Part shown: piece by piece, positions 14,856-26,600 of the stretch
How the letters are laid out: each line of letters starts with the position of its first letter
How positions within the stretch are numbered: the first letter of the stretch is position 1
Assembly (NCBI RefSeq): GCF_040546815.1
Contig: NZ_JBEPOO010000001.1
Coordinates: forward strand, 1,240,001 to 1,304,000
Length of the DNA: 64,000 nucleotides
Source of the DNA: Devosia sp. 2618
Lineage (GTDB): Bacteria; Pseudomonadota; Alphaproteobacteria; Rhizobiales; Devosiaceae
Direction of reading: 5' to 3'
The notes under the pieces: model-generated
Seen by the model: the letters and a program-made list of their open reading frames with translations, nothing else
Database searches by the model: none
What the model was told of the DNA's origin: nothing
Translations under genes and position numbers: made by a program

Positions 14856-15575
14856 ATGGCAGAAAAAGACCCAATCGCGCGCAAGACCGGAAATGTGCCC
14901 CAGCAGGGCAAAGTGAGTGGCGATGTCGCAGCCTTCGTCAAGAAGGTTGGCACCATGGCCCGGCCCAATGCGGCGCAGGATGGGCGGTTGCTGTTTGCAA
15001 TGGATGCGACCATGAGCCGGCAGCCAACCTGGGATCTGGCGTGTTCGCTGCAGGCGGAAATGTTCCGCGCCATTCCCAAGGATAGCGCCCTGCAGGTGCA
15101 GCTGTTGTATTTCCGCGGTTTTGGCGAATGTCGGGCCTCCAAATGGGTGGTCGACGCTGCCGGTCTCGCCAAACTGATGAGCGGTATCGACTGTCGCGGT
15201 GGCAATACGCAGATTTCCAAGGTATTCGCTCATGCACGCACTGAACACGCCAAGCGGCGGATCAATGCGGTGGTCTATGTCGGCGACGCGATCGAGGAAA
15301 ATGTGGACAATCTTTCAGAAAAGGCGGGACAATTGGGACTGCTCGGATGCCCCATGTTCGTGTTCCAGGAAGGCCATGACGTGCGCGTCGAGGGTGCCTT
15401 CCGCGAGTTTGCCCGGCTGACCAAGGGCGCCTATGCCCGCTTTGACACCTCCGCGCCGCAGGAACTGGCGGCCTTGCTCAAGGCGGTGGCGGCTTATGCA
15501 AGCGGCGGCCGCGACTTAATGAAACTGCAGGGCAGTGGGCAGGCCAATGCCTTGCTGGCGCAATTGCCGCGATGA
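14856..15575 (+). CDS. VWA-like domain protein
   Basis: 239 residues with a von Willebrand A-like Rossmann fold: LLFAMDATMSRQPTWD (about 45-60) carries a MIDAS-type DATMS, followed by LQVQLLYFRGFGECRASKW, GGNTQISKVFAHA and AVVYVGDAIEEN. The pattern matches proteins in Hyphomicrobiales encoded directly before a membrane J-domain protein. No signal peptide is present, so it acts in the cytosol. It is translationally coupled to the DnaJ-domain gene by a 4-base overlap, which suggests that both work in one protein-handling task. Function unknown. Confidence 0.75.
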   Translation: MAEKDPIARKTGNVPQQGKVSGDVAAFVKKVGTMARPNAAQDGRLLFAMDATMSRQPTWDLACSLQAEMFRAIPKDSALQVQLLYFRGFGECRASKWVVDAAGLAKLMSGIDCRGGNTQISKVFAHARTEHAKRRINAVVYVGDAIEENVDNLSEKAGQLGLLGCPMFVFQEGHDVRVEGAFREFARLTKGAYARFDTSAPQELAALLKAVAAYASGGRDLMKLQGSGQANALLAQLPR

Positions 15576-16288
15576 CATATTTCTTTCTGGGCGGTTTCCT
15601 GCTGTTGGCAGGCCTTGCGATCTATCAGTATGTGCGCCGGCTCGATCCGCGCGTGTTCCGACGCAATCTGCGCTGGGTGATTGGCGGTGGCGCCGCGCTG
15701 ATCGCTGGGCTGATGATCTTGGCGCGGCGCATCGATATTGCGGTGTTCGTGGCAGCCATGGCCTTTTCGATATTGCGCACGGGGCGGCTTGGCCCGTTCA
15801 GCATCGATAGTCTGGGCGGCGGCGTGTCCAAGGACGACGATGGCCAGACCTCCAAAGTGCGCAGCCACTATTTTGCGATGGAGCTCGATCACGATACAGG
15901 CGCAGTTGCGGGTAGGGTGCTCAAGGGCGAGTTTGCCGGCGCCGATCTGATGGATCTGGGCGAGGCGGATACGCGGGCCCTGATCGCCGAGATCGAGGGG
16001 GACAGTGACAGCATGAGCCTCCTCGAAAGCTGGCTTGATGCCAATCGGGCGGGTTGGCGCGAGTATTTCGCAGAAACCGTAGGCAGCGGCAGCTCTCAAT
16101 CAACCAGCGGCCACGGCGACCCCATTGCGGAGGCGTACGAAGTTCTGGGACTCAAACCCGGCGCGACCAACGAAGAGATTCGGGCTGCGCATCGTGAATT
16201 GATGAAAGCGGTGCACCCCGATCATGGTGGATCGAGTTATCTTGCATCAAAAATAAACGAGGCGAGAGACCGGCTGCTCAAGCACTAA
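15572..16288 (+). CDS. Membrane-anchored J-domain (DnaJ-like) protein
   Basis: 238 residues. Two or three hydrophobic helices occur in the first 70 residues (FFLGGFLLLAGLAIYQYV; WVIGGGAALIAGLMIL), followed by a soluble middle with DHDTGAVAGRVLKGEFAGADL. The C-terminal J domain (about 182-238) reads AYEVLGLKPGATNEEIRAAHRELM and has the essential HPD in KAVHPDHGG. J domains recruit and stimulate DnaK; this topology puts the J domain at the cytosolic face of the inner membrane. The C-terminal placement resembles TIM14/Pam18-type proteins. It overlaps the VWA-like gene by 4 bases. Confidence 0.85.
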   Translation: MTYFFLGGFLLLAGLAIYQYVRRLDPRVFRRNLRWVIGGGAALIAGLMILARRIDIAVFVAAMAFSILRTGRLGPFSIDSLGGGVSKDDDGQTSKVRSHYFAMELDHDTGAVAGRVLKGEFAGADLMDLGEADTRALIAEIEGDSDSMSLLESWLDANRAGWREYFAETVGSGSSQSTSGHGDPIAEAYEVLGLKPGATNEEIRAAHRELMKAVHPDHGGSSYLASKINEARDRLLKH

Positions 16289-16400
16289 GTGTTCGTCCGG
16301 GCCCCAAGTGCCCTCTCAATGGCACAGTCCATTAACTCCCCATTAACCATGCGGGCCGTTGTTAGCAGCTAGTGGTGCTGACAATGATTTGGGGGCAACG

Positions 16401-17240
16401 ATGTCGCGTGATGGTGCGCATGTCATTGTGGTTGGGAATGAAAAAGGCGGGTCGGGTAAATCCACCACGGCCTTCCACCTGGCCGTCTATTTGCTCTATG
16501 CAGGGCACAGCGTTGCCACGATCGACGTGGACAGCCGTCAGCAGACGTTGACGCATTATCTGCGCAACCGTCGCCTGCATTGCCAGGAGACCGGCAAGAA
16601 GCTGCTCAACCCCACTCATTTTCACCTGCCGACCGCCTGGGGCGACTCCGTCAAGGACAACCAGAAGGCCGAGTTCGACGTATTCCGCCGCGCCATTGGC
16701 GAGGTCGAGGACAATGTCGATTTTCTGGTGATCGATACGCCGGGCTTTGACACCAACCTGTCCCGACTGGCCCATTCGCTGGCCGATACGCTGATTACCC
16801 CAGTTAATGATAGCCTGATCGACATCAATGTGCTGGCGCGGATTGATCCTGAAACCGGATCGCCGATCGAAACCAGCCACTATGCCCGGCTGGTGCAGCG
16901 TGCGCGGTCCGAACGGCTCAATGTCGATGGCGAGACAGTCGACTGGGTGCTGGTGCGCAATCGTATTTCGATGCTGGGCTCGCGCAACGCGCGGCAGGTG
17001 CATTCGACGCTCGAAAATATTGCCACACGGTTTGGCTGTCGGCTGGCTGATGGCATTGCCGAGCGCGTTATTTTCCGCTCGCTGTTTCCAAGCGGGACGA
17101 CGGTGTTTGATCCATTGGACGATGATGACGGTTCATCGATGTCTCATGTCAGCGCGCGTCAGGAGTACCGCAATCTGGTCGCCGCGCTAAATCTCCCTTT
17201 ACGTGAGCGGGTGCCAGAGCCAATGGAACTCTGCGCCTGA
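16401..17240 (+). CDS. mipZ: Division-site positioning ATPase MipZ
   Basis: 279 residues from ATG 16401; an earlier TTG or ATG would only add an unconserved tail. It is a ParA/MinD-type deviant Walker A protein with NEKGGSGKSTT (residues 13-23), FLVIDTPGFDTN as the Walker B/switch region, and the alphaproteobacterial MipZ signatures HYLRNRR and VDWVLVRNR. In Caulobacter, MipZ binds ParB near origins and inhibits FtsZ polymerisation, so that division occurs at midcell. The gene follows the J-domain gene after about 110 bases and faces a minus-strand gene. Assignment is strong by motif set. Confidence 0.9.
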   Translation: MSRDGAHVIVVGNEKGGSGKSTTAFHLAVYLLYAGHSVATIDVDSRQQTLTHYLRNRRLHCQETGKKLLNPTHFHLPTAWGDSVKDNQKAEFDVFRRAIGEVEDNVDFLVIDTPGFDTNLSRLAHSLADTLITPVNDSLIDINVLARIDPETGSPIETSHYARLVQRARSERLNVDGETVDWVLVRNRISMLGSRNARQVHSTLENIATRFGCRLADGIAERVIFRSLFPSGTTVFDPLDDDDGSSMSHVSARQEYRNLVAALNLPLRERVPEPMELCA

Positions 17241-17265
17241 AGTCACGACGGGGCAGGGTGAGCGC

Positions 17266-17535
17266 TTAGCGCTCGCCGATATTCATACGGATTGCGCGCG
17301 CGCCGCCGGGTGCGAAGACGTCGATGTCGATCTTGACGGGTTCCTGTGCCATGCGGCGCGTACGGGCTGACAACGTCAAAACCACGCCCAACAGATCGCC
17401 CACGCTGCGTTTGCGCTGCAGCATGCGGTCGGTGATGCCGGACAGGGCGCGATTGCGCACGGTCATGTCCTGCGAGGCAAGCGGCGAGCGCGCAACAAAG
17501 TTTGCCAGCTCGGTGAGGGCGGTATTCTCGCTCAT
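17266..17535 (-). CDS. Hypothetical protein, 89 aa
   Basis: Small soluble protein without recognised family. The N-terminal half is helical (ALTELANFVARSPLASQDMTV) and the middle is basic (RMLQRKRSVGDLLGVVLTLSARTRR). The end, KIDIDVFAPGGARAIRMNIGER, suggests a beta-hairpin. TTGGAG lies 7 bases before the ATG, supporting translation. It is convergent with mipZ, and its stop codon sits in the centre of a small GAGCGC/GCGCTC palindrome. It is upstream of the carboxypeptidase gene on the same strand. Confidence 0.55.
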   Translation of the reverse strand: MSENTALTELANFVARSPLASQDMTVRNRALSGITDRMLQRKRSVGDLLGVVLTLSARTRRMAQEPVKIDIDVFAPGGARAIRMNIGER

Positions 17536-17614
17536 TGGGCAACTCCAAACACAGGCGCCAATTTGCTGACTGGGTGAGCGGCACGACAGGCGCCGTTCTT
17601 TTCTCTTTGTTCGT

Positions 17615-19228
17615 TTAGCTCTGCATCGCCAGGCAGCTCAGGTTCTGCTGCTTGAGCTGGTTGCACATGGCGTTGGCATCGTCGCGTCCACCGAAGCCGA
17701 CGAAGCGGGCACGGAAGAAGACCTGGCCGTTCTTTTCGAAGCGTTCCACATAGGAGCGGAAGTCGCCGAGATTGCCGACCTTGCCAGCGGCATCGGAAAG
17801 CATGGCGCGAGCGCTGTCTTCCGATGGGCCGGCGCCGATCTGCACGACCCAGCCGCCGGGCACTGCCGTGGCTGCTGCAACCTGCACGCTACCCGAGGTC
17901 ATCAGGTCGACGGGCTGGTTGTTGTCATTGCTGGCGGCGGGTGGCTTGAAATCGAGCGGTGCGGATGGCGCAGTCTGCCCAAGAGCCGACGGCGGCGCGC
18001 CCAGATTATAGCTGTCGCTGAGCCATGCGCCTATAATGTCCTGGCTTGGGTAAGCCGGCTGCGGTGCCTGCGATGGCGCTGCAAGGATATTGGCGGCCTG
18101 AACGGCTGGCTGCAGGCCAAGGTCGGCCGGCATTGGTGCGGGCGACGGTGCGGCTGCTGCGACGGCCTGTGGCATGGCCTGAATGGCTGGCTGCTGCGCC
18201 TGTGCGCCATTGGCGGCAACGAGCTGCGCCAGGCGGAAGCCAGGCAGTGGCATTGGCGTCACATAGACGGGGCGGGAGTTCGATGCGGTAGCGGTCGTGG
18301 CGGCCGGAGCCGACTGTGCGACAGCGACCTGCATATTGCCCTGACGGCCTGGAATTGGGATCTGCGCGACATAGTTGCCGCTGCGGCTCTGGGGCAGGTA
18401 GGTGGCAACCAGCTGACGAACCTTTTCGTCGCGCGAACCAGCGGAGTTAAAGCCGAAGGCGACGACGACGATGTGGCGGTTGTCCTTGCGGGCAGCGGTC
18501 AAAAGGTTCGAGCCGGCAGCATTGATATAGCCGGTCTTGATACCGTCGACAGCTCCCATATAGCCCAGCACGCGGTTGTGGTTGCCATAGGTCGACTTGC
18601 CGTAGCTGAAGCTGCGGGTCTGGAAGAATTCATAGTAGCTGGGGAAGTGCTGGTAGATGGCAATGCCCAGGATCGCCTGATCACGCACGGTGGTGATCTG
18701 GCCGCCATCGGGCAAGCCCGAGGCGTTGCGATATGTGGTGTTGCGCATGCCAAGGGCACGGGCGGTTGCCGTCATACGCTCGGCGAATTTGGATTCAGTG
18801 CCAGAGATGTGCTCGGCGATGACGCGGGCCATGTCGTTGGCCGATAGCGTCACCAGCGACTTGATGGCGTCTTCGACAGTGATGGTGGCACCAGCGCGCA
18901 GGCCGAGCTTGGTGGGCACAGCGGCGGCAGCGTGGCGCGACACGGTCATCTTGGTGGAAAGTTTGAGGTTACTGGCGCTCAGTTCCTGAAACAGAACATA
19001 GAGCGTCATCACCTTGGCGACGGAAGCGGGGTAGCGCTTGCTGTCGGCAGCTTCTTCGTACAGCACCTTGCCCGACTTGGCGTCGACCACGATGCCCGCA
19101 TATTTGCGCAGGTTCTCGATGCTCTGTGCGTGCGCCACCATGGGTGTGCTGACAGCCAGGGCCACAATGACGGCGGCAAAGGCGCGAACAAACACTGTGC
19201 GCCATGGGGTTTTCGCCTGAGAAGCCAC
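17615..19228 (-). CDS. D-alanyl-D-alanine carboxypeptidase (S11) with C-terminal SPOR domain
   Basis: 537 residues from GTG 19228, chosen because TTGGAG lies 7 bases upstream; a TTG four codons earlier overlaps that signal. The signal peptide ends near AHAQ. The penicillin-binding motifs of low-molecular-weight PBPs are complete: SVAK (Ser69, Lys72), SAN (129-131) and KTG (231-233). The enzyme trims the terminal D-Ala of peptidoglycan stem peptides in the periplasm. A long Ala/Pro/Gln-rich linker (about 300-445) precedes a SPOR domain (about 455-537, GGWVVQIGAGPSEDSARAML), which binds denuded glycan at the septum. This points to a role at the division site. Confidence 0.9.
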   Translation of the reverse strand: MASQAKTPWRTVFVRAFAAVIVALAVSTPMVAHAQSIENLRKYAGIVVDAKSGKVLYEEAADSKRYPASVAKVMTLYVLFQELSASNLKLSTKMTVSRHAAAAVPTKLGLRAGATITVEDAIKSLVTLSANDMARVIAEHISGTESKFAERMTATARALGMRNTTYRNASGLPDGGQITTVRDQAILGIAIYQHFPSYYEFFQTRSFSYGKSTYGNHNRVLGYMGAVDGIKTGYINAAGSNLLTAARKDNRHIVVVAFGFNSAGSRDEKVRQLVATYLPQSRSGNYVAQIPIPGRQGNMQVAVAQSAPAATTATASNSRPVYVTPMPLPGFRLAQLVAANGAQAQQPAIQAMPQAVAAAAPSPAPMPADLGLQPAVQAANILAAPSQAPQPAYPSQDIIGAWLSDSYNLGAPPSALGQTAPSAPLDFKPPAASNDNNQPVDLMTSGSVQVAAATAVPGGWVVQIGAGPSEDSARAMLSDAAGKVGNLGDFRSYVERFEKNGQVFFRARFVGFGGRDDANAMCNQLKQQNLSCLAMQS

Positions 19229-19463
19229 CCGGTACTCCAAACTTTACTCATCGGGCACTTCTGTGCCCGTACGCATTACAACGACTGGAATTTCCGGGTG
19301 AGCCCCACCCCTCCGGATATCCCTAACTCCGGGACTGTACGGTGCTGCCGTTACCATTCCGTAAAATGCGAACGAATTTGTCCATGGTGTGGAGTGATGG
19401 TCACGGATGGGTGAGGGGGAAAGCTCGTCGGTCCTCTGACTACCTGCACGAAACGTCCCTAGA

Positions 19464-19668
19464 CCTCATGGTGAGCCCGTCGAACCACGAGGTTGCAGCC
19501 CCAATGACGCGCACCATCTAAAGTGTCGAATGCTTGGATGGTTCGGACTACACTGCCCCATCCGGTAATCGGTGAATGAAAGGATGTAGGAGCGCAATGC
19601 GCCCGACGCCAAAGGGGCGTTCTTGTAGCCAGTGCCCGACCTCTTGGTTCGACAAGCTCACCATGAGG
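19464..19668. repeat. Inverted pair of dispersed palindromic repeats in the dacA-clpS gap
   Basis: CCTCATGGTGAGCCCGTCGA at 19464 (unit to 19492) and its inverse, CCTCTTGGTTCGACAAGCTC at 19640 (unit to 19668), belong to the family seen at 14708. They are separated by about 150 bases and can pair. The rest of the gap from 19,229 to 19,714 contains no gene that I can support. Confidence 0.75.
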
Positions 19669-19714
19669 TCTGTGAGGGAATTAGGTCCCTCACAAAATCG
19701 AGAACTATCACCCC

Positions 19715-19742
19715 TTAACACGGCGCGGTTTTTGCCTACATA
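19715..19742 (+). promoter_or_regulatory. Likely clpS-clpA promoter
   Basis: TTAACA (19715-19720) and TACATA (19737-19742) are separated by 16 bases and resemble sigma-70-type -35 and -10 boxes. Transcription would start near 19749. This would put the ATG at 19743 outside the message and favours the in-frame ATG at 19791 for ClpS. Confidence 0.45.
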
Positions 19743-19790
19743 ATGGTCCTCACCATGCTGCTTCGTTTTCCTCACGACAGATGTATCGCC

Positions 19791-20213
19791 ATGAATTTCA
19801 ATGACCTCCTCGTAACCACCGATGAGGCCCCAGTCGCGCTGCGGCTGGAGCCTGTGCCTGCCTATGCAGGGCCCAAGGAGAATGATCCTGGCAAAGGTGG
19901 CGGGGACGGCAAAAGTGACTCCGAATCCGGGACGATCACCAAGACCCGTCCCAAAACCAAGCGCCCGAACCTCTATCGGGTGCTCCTTCTCAATGACGAC
20001 TACACGCCGATGGAGTTCGTCATTCTCGTTCTGCAGGACGTCTTCAATAAACCACGTGAAGAGGCCATGCAGATCATGCTGCACGTTCACCAAAAGGGGG
20101 TGGGTGAGTGCGGCGTATATCCATACGAAGTGGCCGAGACCAAGGTCACACGGGTCATGGATACGGCACGCAAGAACCAGCATCCGCTGCAATGCGTGAT
20201 GGAAAAGCAATAG
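19791..20213 (+). CDS. clpS: ClpS, N-degron adaptor of ClpAP
   Basis: 140 residues from ATG 19791. The conserved part starts near residue 45 with [33 protein letters not shown]. It includes the NDDYTPM segment that forms the N-end residue pocket, and [19 protein letters not shown]. ClpS delivers substrates with destabilising N-terminal residues to ClpA. The Gly/Lys-rich N-terminal stretch ([13 protein letters not shown]) is the flexible tail that enters ClpA. Three candidate starts exist (19743, 19791 and a GTG near 19855). It is directly followed by clpA, 9 bases later. Confidence 0.92.
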   Translation: MNFNDLLVTTDEAPVALRLEPVPAYAGPKENDPGKGGGDGKSDSESGTITKTRPKTKRPNLYRVLLLNDDYTPMEFVILVLQDVFNKPREEAMQIMLHVHQKGVGECGVYPYEVAETKVTRVMDTARKNQHPLQCVMEKQ

Positions 20214-20222
20214 GAACATCAT

Positions 20223-22562
<2,340 letters not shown>

Positions 22563-22610
22563 GGCATTTGGCCGCTGGTTTCGCGGCCCACAAATGCCAC
22601 CCAAAAGTAC

Positions 22611-22643
22611 AAAAGGCCCGGAGCGATCCGGGCCTTTTCGTTT
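22611..22643. terminator. Bidirectional terminator between clpA and the YoaK-like gene
   Basis: AAAAGGCCCGGA (22611-22622) and TCCGGGCCTTTT (22627-22638) form a perfect 12-bp stem with a GCGA loop. T-runs follow on both strands, so it can end transcription of the convergent clpA and YoaK-family genes. Confidence 0.92.
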
Positions 22644-22655
22644 TCATCCTTGGTT

Positions 22656-23369
22656 TTAGAGAGCCACGCTGCTCGGCGGCTCGACAACGAAGGCAATCAG
22701 AAACGCCAGGTAGAGCGCTGCGGGCAGCAACAGCGCGTAAATCCCGACAAAGCTGTAGGCCAGACCCCCGACGATTGCACCCACCAGGAGCGAAGCCCAG
22801 ACCAGCAGATGCTGCGCCCAACGCCAAGGAGGAGCCAGACCACGCATAGCGCGGGCCAGGTCCTGACCGGCGGCGAACAGCGTTCCCGTAACGAAGGTGA
22901 TACCCAATCGAACCGACCCGGTGGATGGCAGGATAGCGTTTTGCGCGCCTGCACCTGCGGCCAGCATCAGCATGAACTGGTCGGGCGGCGCGCCAAAAGC
23001 CGCCAGAACGACGGTCATGGCAAGACTTGCGAGCACGATGGCCGTGGTGGTCGCCGCAGCCCAGCGCGGGCCGGCAGCAATAGCCGCCAATGCTCCCAGC
23101 GTGCTGCCGATGAAGAACAGCGCAATCAGCGAGGCCGGCAGGATGATCGCTGTCCAATTACTTTGCAGCAGCGCGTCGCCGAGTTGGGTGGTGTTTCCGC
23201 TCATGAACGACACGAAATGCCCACCCAGTTCGATGAAGCCAACGACGTCGGCAAATCCTGCGGCGGCCGTCAGCAGCAGGCCAAAGCTCAAATGCGGAGT
23301 AGGGGTCAAGGCAGGCTCCAGTCGTGGTGGGCGCGACATTGGCAAGGGATGCTCCAGTCCGCAACCCAT
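22656..23369 (-). CDS. DUF1275 (YoaK) family membrane protein
   Basis: 237 residues with six hydrophobic helices. It has the family signature near the start (LLLTAAAGFADVVGFIELGGHFVSFMSGNTTQLG) and the second conserved block AGAGAQNAILPSTGSVRLGITFVTGTLFAAGQDLA. Members are inner-membrane proteins of unknown, possibly transport, function. AAGGAA lies 7 bases before the ATG at 23369. It is convergent with clpA and shares its terminator. Confidence 0.85.
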   Translation of the reverse strand: MGCGLEHPLPMSRPPRLEPALTPTPHLSFGLLLTAAAGFADVVGFIELGGHFVSFMSGNTTQLGDALLQSNWTAIILPASLIALFFIGSTLGALAAIAAGPRWAAATTTAIVLASLAMTVVLAAFGAPPDQFMLMLAAGAGAQNAILPSTGSVRLGITFVTGTLFAAGQDLARAMRGLAPPWRWAQHLLVWASLLVGAIVGGLAYSFVGIYALLLPAALYLAFLIAFVVEPPSSVAL

Positions 23370-23520
23370 CGGCTAGTTCCTTGCCGCGCTGGGACAGCTG
23401 AAGTCATTTCCTAACGATTTGCTAACCAGTCACGGCCAATCCCCGCTGTTCCCGAACCTCACACTGGACAGGAACAAACTGCGAACTTATAAGAACATTA
23501 TAGAAACACGGGAGACGCAG

Positions 23521-23619
23521 ATGCTCACTTTCATCAAGGACTTTGCCGCATTCGTTACGCTGGGCGCCTTCACTGTTGGCTCCCTCACATGGATGGATGT
23601 GTTGGCCCGACTCGTGTGA
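23521..23619 (+). CDS. Very small single-helix membrane peptide (32 aa)
   Basis: ATG 23521 with GGGAG 6 bases upstream opens a 33-codon frame ending in TGA at 23617-23619. The product (MLTFIKDFAAFVTLGAFTVG, then SLTWMDVLARLV) is one amphipathic or transmembrane helix. A longer upstream frame from 23419 has no start signal. It lies alone in the dnaE leader region, 67 bases before dnaE. It may be a small membrane protein or a leader peptide. Function unknown; evidence is the ribosome binding site and hydrophobic composition only. Confidence 0.5.
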   Translation: MLTFIKDFAAFVTLGAFTVGSLTWMDVLARLV

Positions 23620-23686
23620 CGGTGCCTGTGGATTGTGGTTGAGCAGCGGTATGATCATCGCGCCAACCCGGTCATAAAGGTCCATC

Positions 23687-26600
23687 ATGAGCGGTCCAGG
23701 CTTTATCCATCTCCACGTCCATTCTGCGTACTCCCTGCTTGAGGGAGCGCTGCAGCTTGAAACCATCCTCAAGCTCGCCAAGGAGGACAACCAGCCCGCG
23801 CTGGGCATTGCCGATACCGGCAACCTGTTCGGGGCGCTAGAATTTTCCGAAAAGGCCAGCAAGAAGGGCATCCAGCCCATCGCTGGCGTGGAACTGGCGA
23901 TTGATTTCGCCGCTGCCGAAGAGCGCGTTAGCGAGCGCGGGCATGTGGCCTGGGCTGGCAAGTCCAGTGTGGTCATGCTGGCGCAGACGCAGCAGGGATT
24001 TGAAAACCTGTCGCGGCTGGTGTCCAAGGCCTATCTCGAAAGCGAAGACGGTGTCGCACGCGCCAAGCTCGACTGGCTGAGCCGGGAAGGGCTTGAGGGG
24101 CTGATCTGTCTCACCGGTGGGCCAGAAGGCGCCATCGATATGCCATTCTCGCTCGGGCAGGACGCCAATGCGCTGCGCCGTCTTGAGCGGTTGAGCGATC
24201 TGTTTGGCGATCGCCTTTACATGGAATTGCAGCGGCATGGTCGGATGCAGGAGGCCGGCGTTGAGCCGCGCCTGATCGACTTTGCCTATCGCAAGGGTAT
24301 TCCGCTGGTTGCGACCAACGAGCCTTTCTTCAAGTCGGTCAGAGAATTTGAGGCCCATGACGCGCTGCTGGCGATTGCCGGTGGTACCGTGCTGGCCCAG
24401 ACCGAGCGCCGCAAGCTCAACGACCAGTATTATTTCAAGACGCGCGCTGAAATGGCGGAGCTGTTCTCAGACGTCCCGGAGGCGCTGGCTTCGACGATTG
24501 AGATCGCGCGCCGCACCTCCTATCGGCCGCAGACGCGCAAACCGATTCTGCCAAAATTTGCCGCCGCGCCTGATTTGAGTGATGACGATGCCGTCGCCGC
24601 CGAAGCCGCAGCGCTGCGCGCTATGGCAGAAGATGGCTTGCGTGACCGTCTGGCGACGGATGGGCCTTCGCCGGGCAAGACTGAGAAAGACTATTGGGAC
24701 CGGCTCGAATTCGAGCTCAACATCATCCAGTCGATGAAGTTCCCTGGCTACTTCCTCATCGTGGCTGACTTCATTCGCTGGTCGAAATCGCAGGGCATTC
24801 CTGTGGGGCCGGGACGTGGTTCGGGCGCTGGTTCGCTGGTCGCCTTTGCGACGACGATTACCGATCTCGACCCGCTGGCCTACAATCTGCTGTTCGAACG
24901 CTTCCTCAACCCGGAACGCGTGTCGATGCCCGACTTTGACATCGACTTCTGTCAGGACCGTCGCGAAGAGGTCATTCGCTACGTTCAGAAGAAGTACGGT
25001 TTCGAGCAGGTGAGCCAAATCATCACCTTCGGAACGCTGCAGGCGCGCGCTGTGCTGCGTGACGTCGGTCGCGTGCTGCAGATGCCCTATGGTCAGGTCG
25101 ACCGCATCTGCAAGCTGGTGCCCGCCAATCCGGCCGATCCGTGGTCGATCGAGCGCACCATGAACGAGGTGCCCGAGTTCAAGCGGATGGCCGATGAGGA
25201 CGAGACGGTGGCCGATCTTGTCGCCATCGCCAAGAACCTCGAAGGTCTGTTCCGCCACGCATCGACGCACGCCGCCGGTATCATTATCGGTGACCGTCCG
25301 TTGCAGGATCTGGCGCCGCTCTATCGCGATCCGCGTTCGGACATGCCGGTCTGCCAATACAACATGAAGTGGAGCGAGGCGGCGGGCCTCGTCAAGTTCG
25401 ACTTCTTGGGCCTCAAGACGCTGACAACGGTGCAATACGCGGTCAATATGGTGAACCTCGACGGCGGCAGCTTCCGCATCGAGGACATCGAGATCGACGA
25501 CAAGCCGACCTACGACCTCTATGCCCGGGGCGACACGTTCGGCGTGTTCCAGGTGGAAGGCGCCGGCATGCGGCGTGCCCTGGTCGATATGAAGCCCGAC
25601 CGCTTCGAGGACATCATCGCGCTTGTGGCGCTCTATCGTCCGGGTCCGATGGACAATATTCCGCTGTTCAACGACCGCAAGCACGGTCGTGAAGAGGTGG
25701 AGTATCCCCATCCAGACCTCTCGGTGGTGCTCGACGAGACCTATGGCATTATCGTCTATCAGGAGCAGGTGATGCAGATCGCCCAGCTTCTGTCAGGCTA
25801 TTCGCTTGGCGAAGCAGACATGCTCCGCCGCGCCATGGGTAAGAAGATCAAGGCGGAGATGGACGCGCAGCGCGAGCGTTTCCGCGAAGGCGCGATCAAG
25901 CATGGCCTCAAGAAGAGCCTTGCTGATACGATCTTCGACCTGCTGGCAAAGTTCGCCAACTACGGCTTCAACAAGAGCCACGCGGCTACTTATGCTCTGG
26001 TGAGCTATCAGACCGCTTATCTTAAGGCGCATTACCCGCACGAGTTCCTCGCGGCGTCGATGACGCTCGATATGGGCAATACCGACAAGCTCGCCGAATT
26101 CCGCAGCGAGGCCAAGCGCCACAAGATCGAACTGGTCGCGCCCTGCGTGAACAAGTCCGAGGTGGTGTTCTCGGTCAAGGACAAGCGCATTCTCTATGGC
26201 CTCTGCGCCGTCAAGGGCGTGGGCCGGCAGGTTGCCGAGCATATTGTGGAAGTACGCGGCTCGACGCCGTTCAAAGATCTCGGCGATTTCGCGCGCCGGG
26301 TCGATCCTCGCGTGCTGTCCAAGCGCACGCTTGAAACGCTGGCCAATGCCGGGGCGTTCGACGACATCGTGCCGCGCCGCGAAGTGGCAGTCGCGGCCAT
26401 CGATACGGTGATGGGTATGGCTCAGTCGCTCACCCATGAGCGCAATGAAGGCCAGTGGAACATGTTCGACGCTGGCGAGCCCGAGCCCCTGCGCCTGCCA
26501 GCGGGCGTGCTCGATTGGTCCACGACCGAGCGGGCAGACCGCGAACTCGCGGCCATCGGCTTCCATCTGTCGGCGCATCCGCTTGATGCCTATGCCGACA

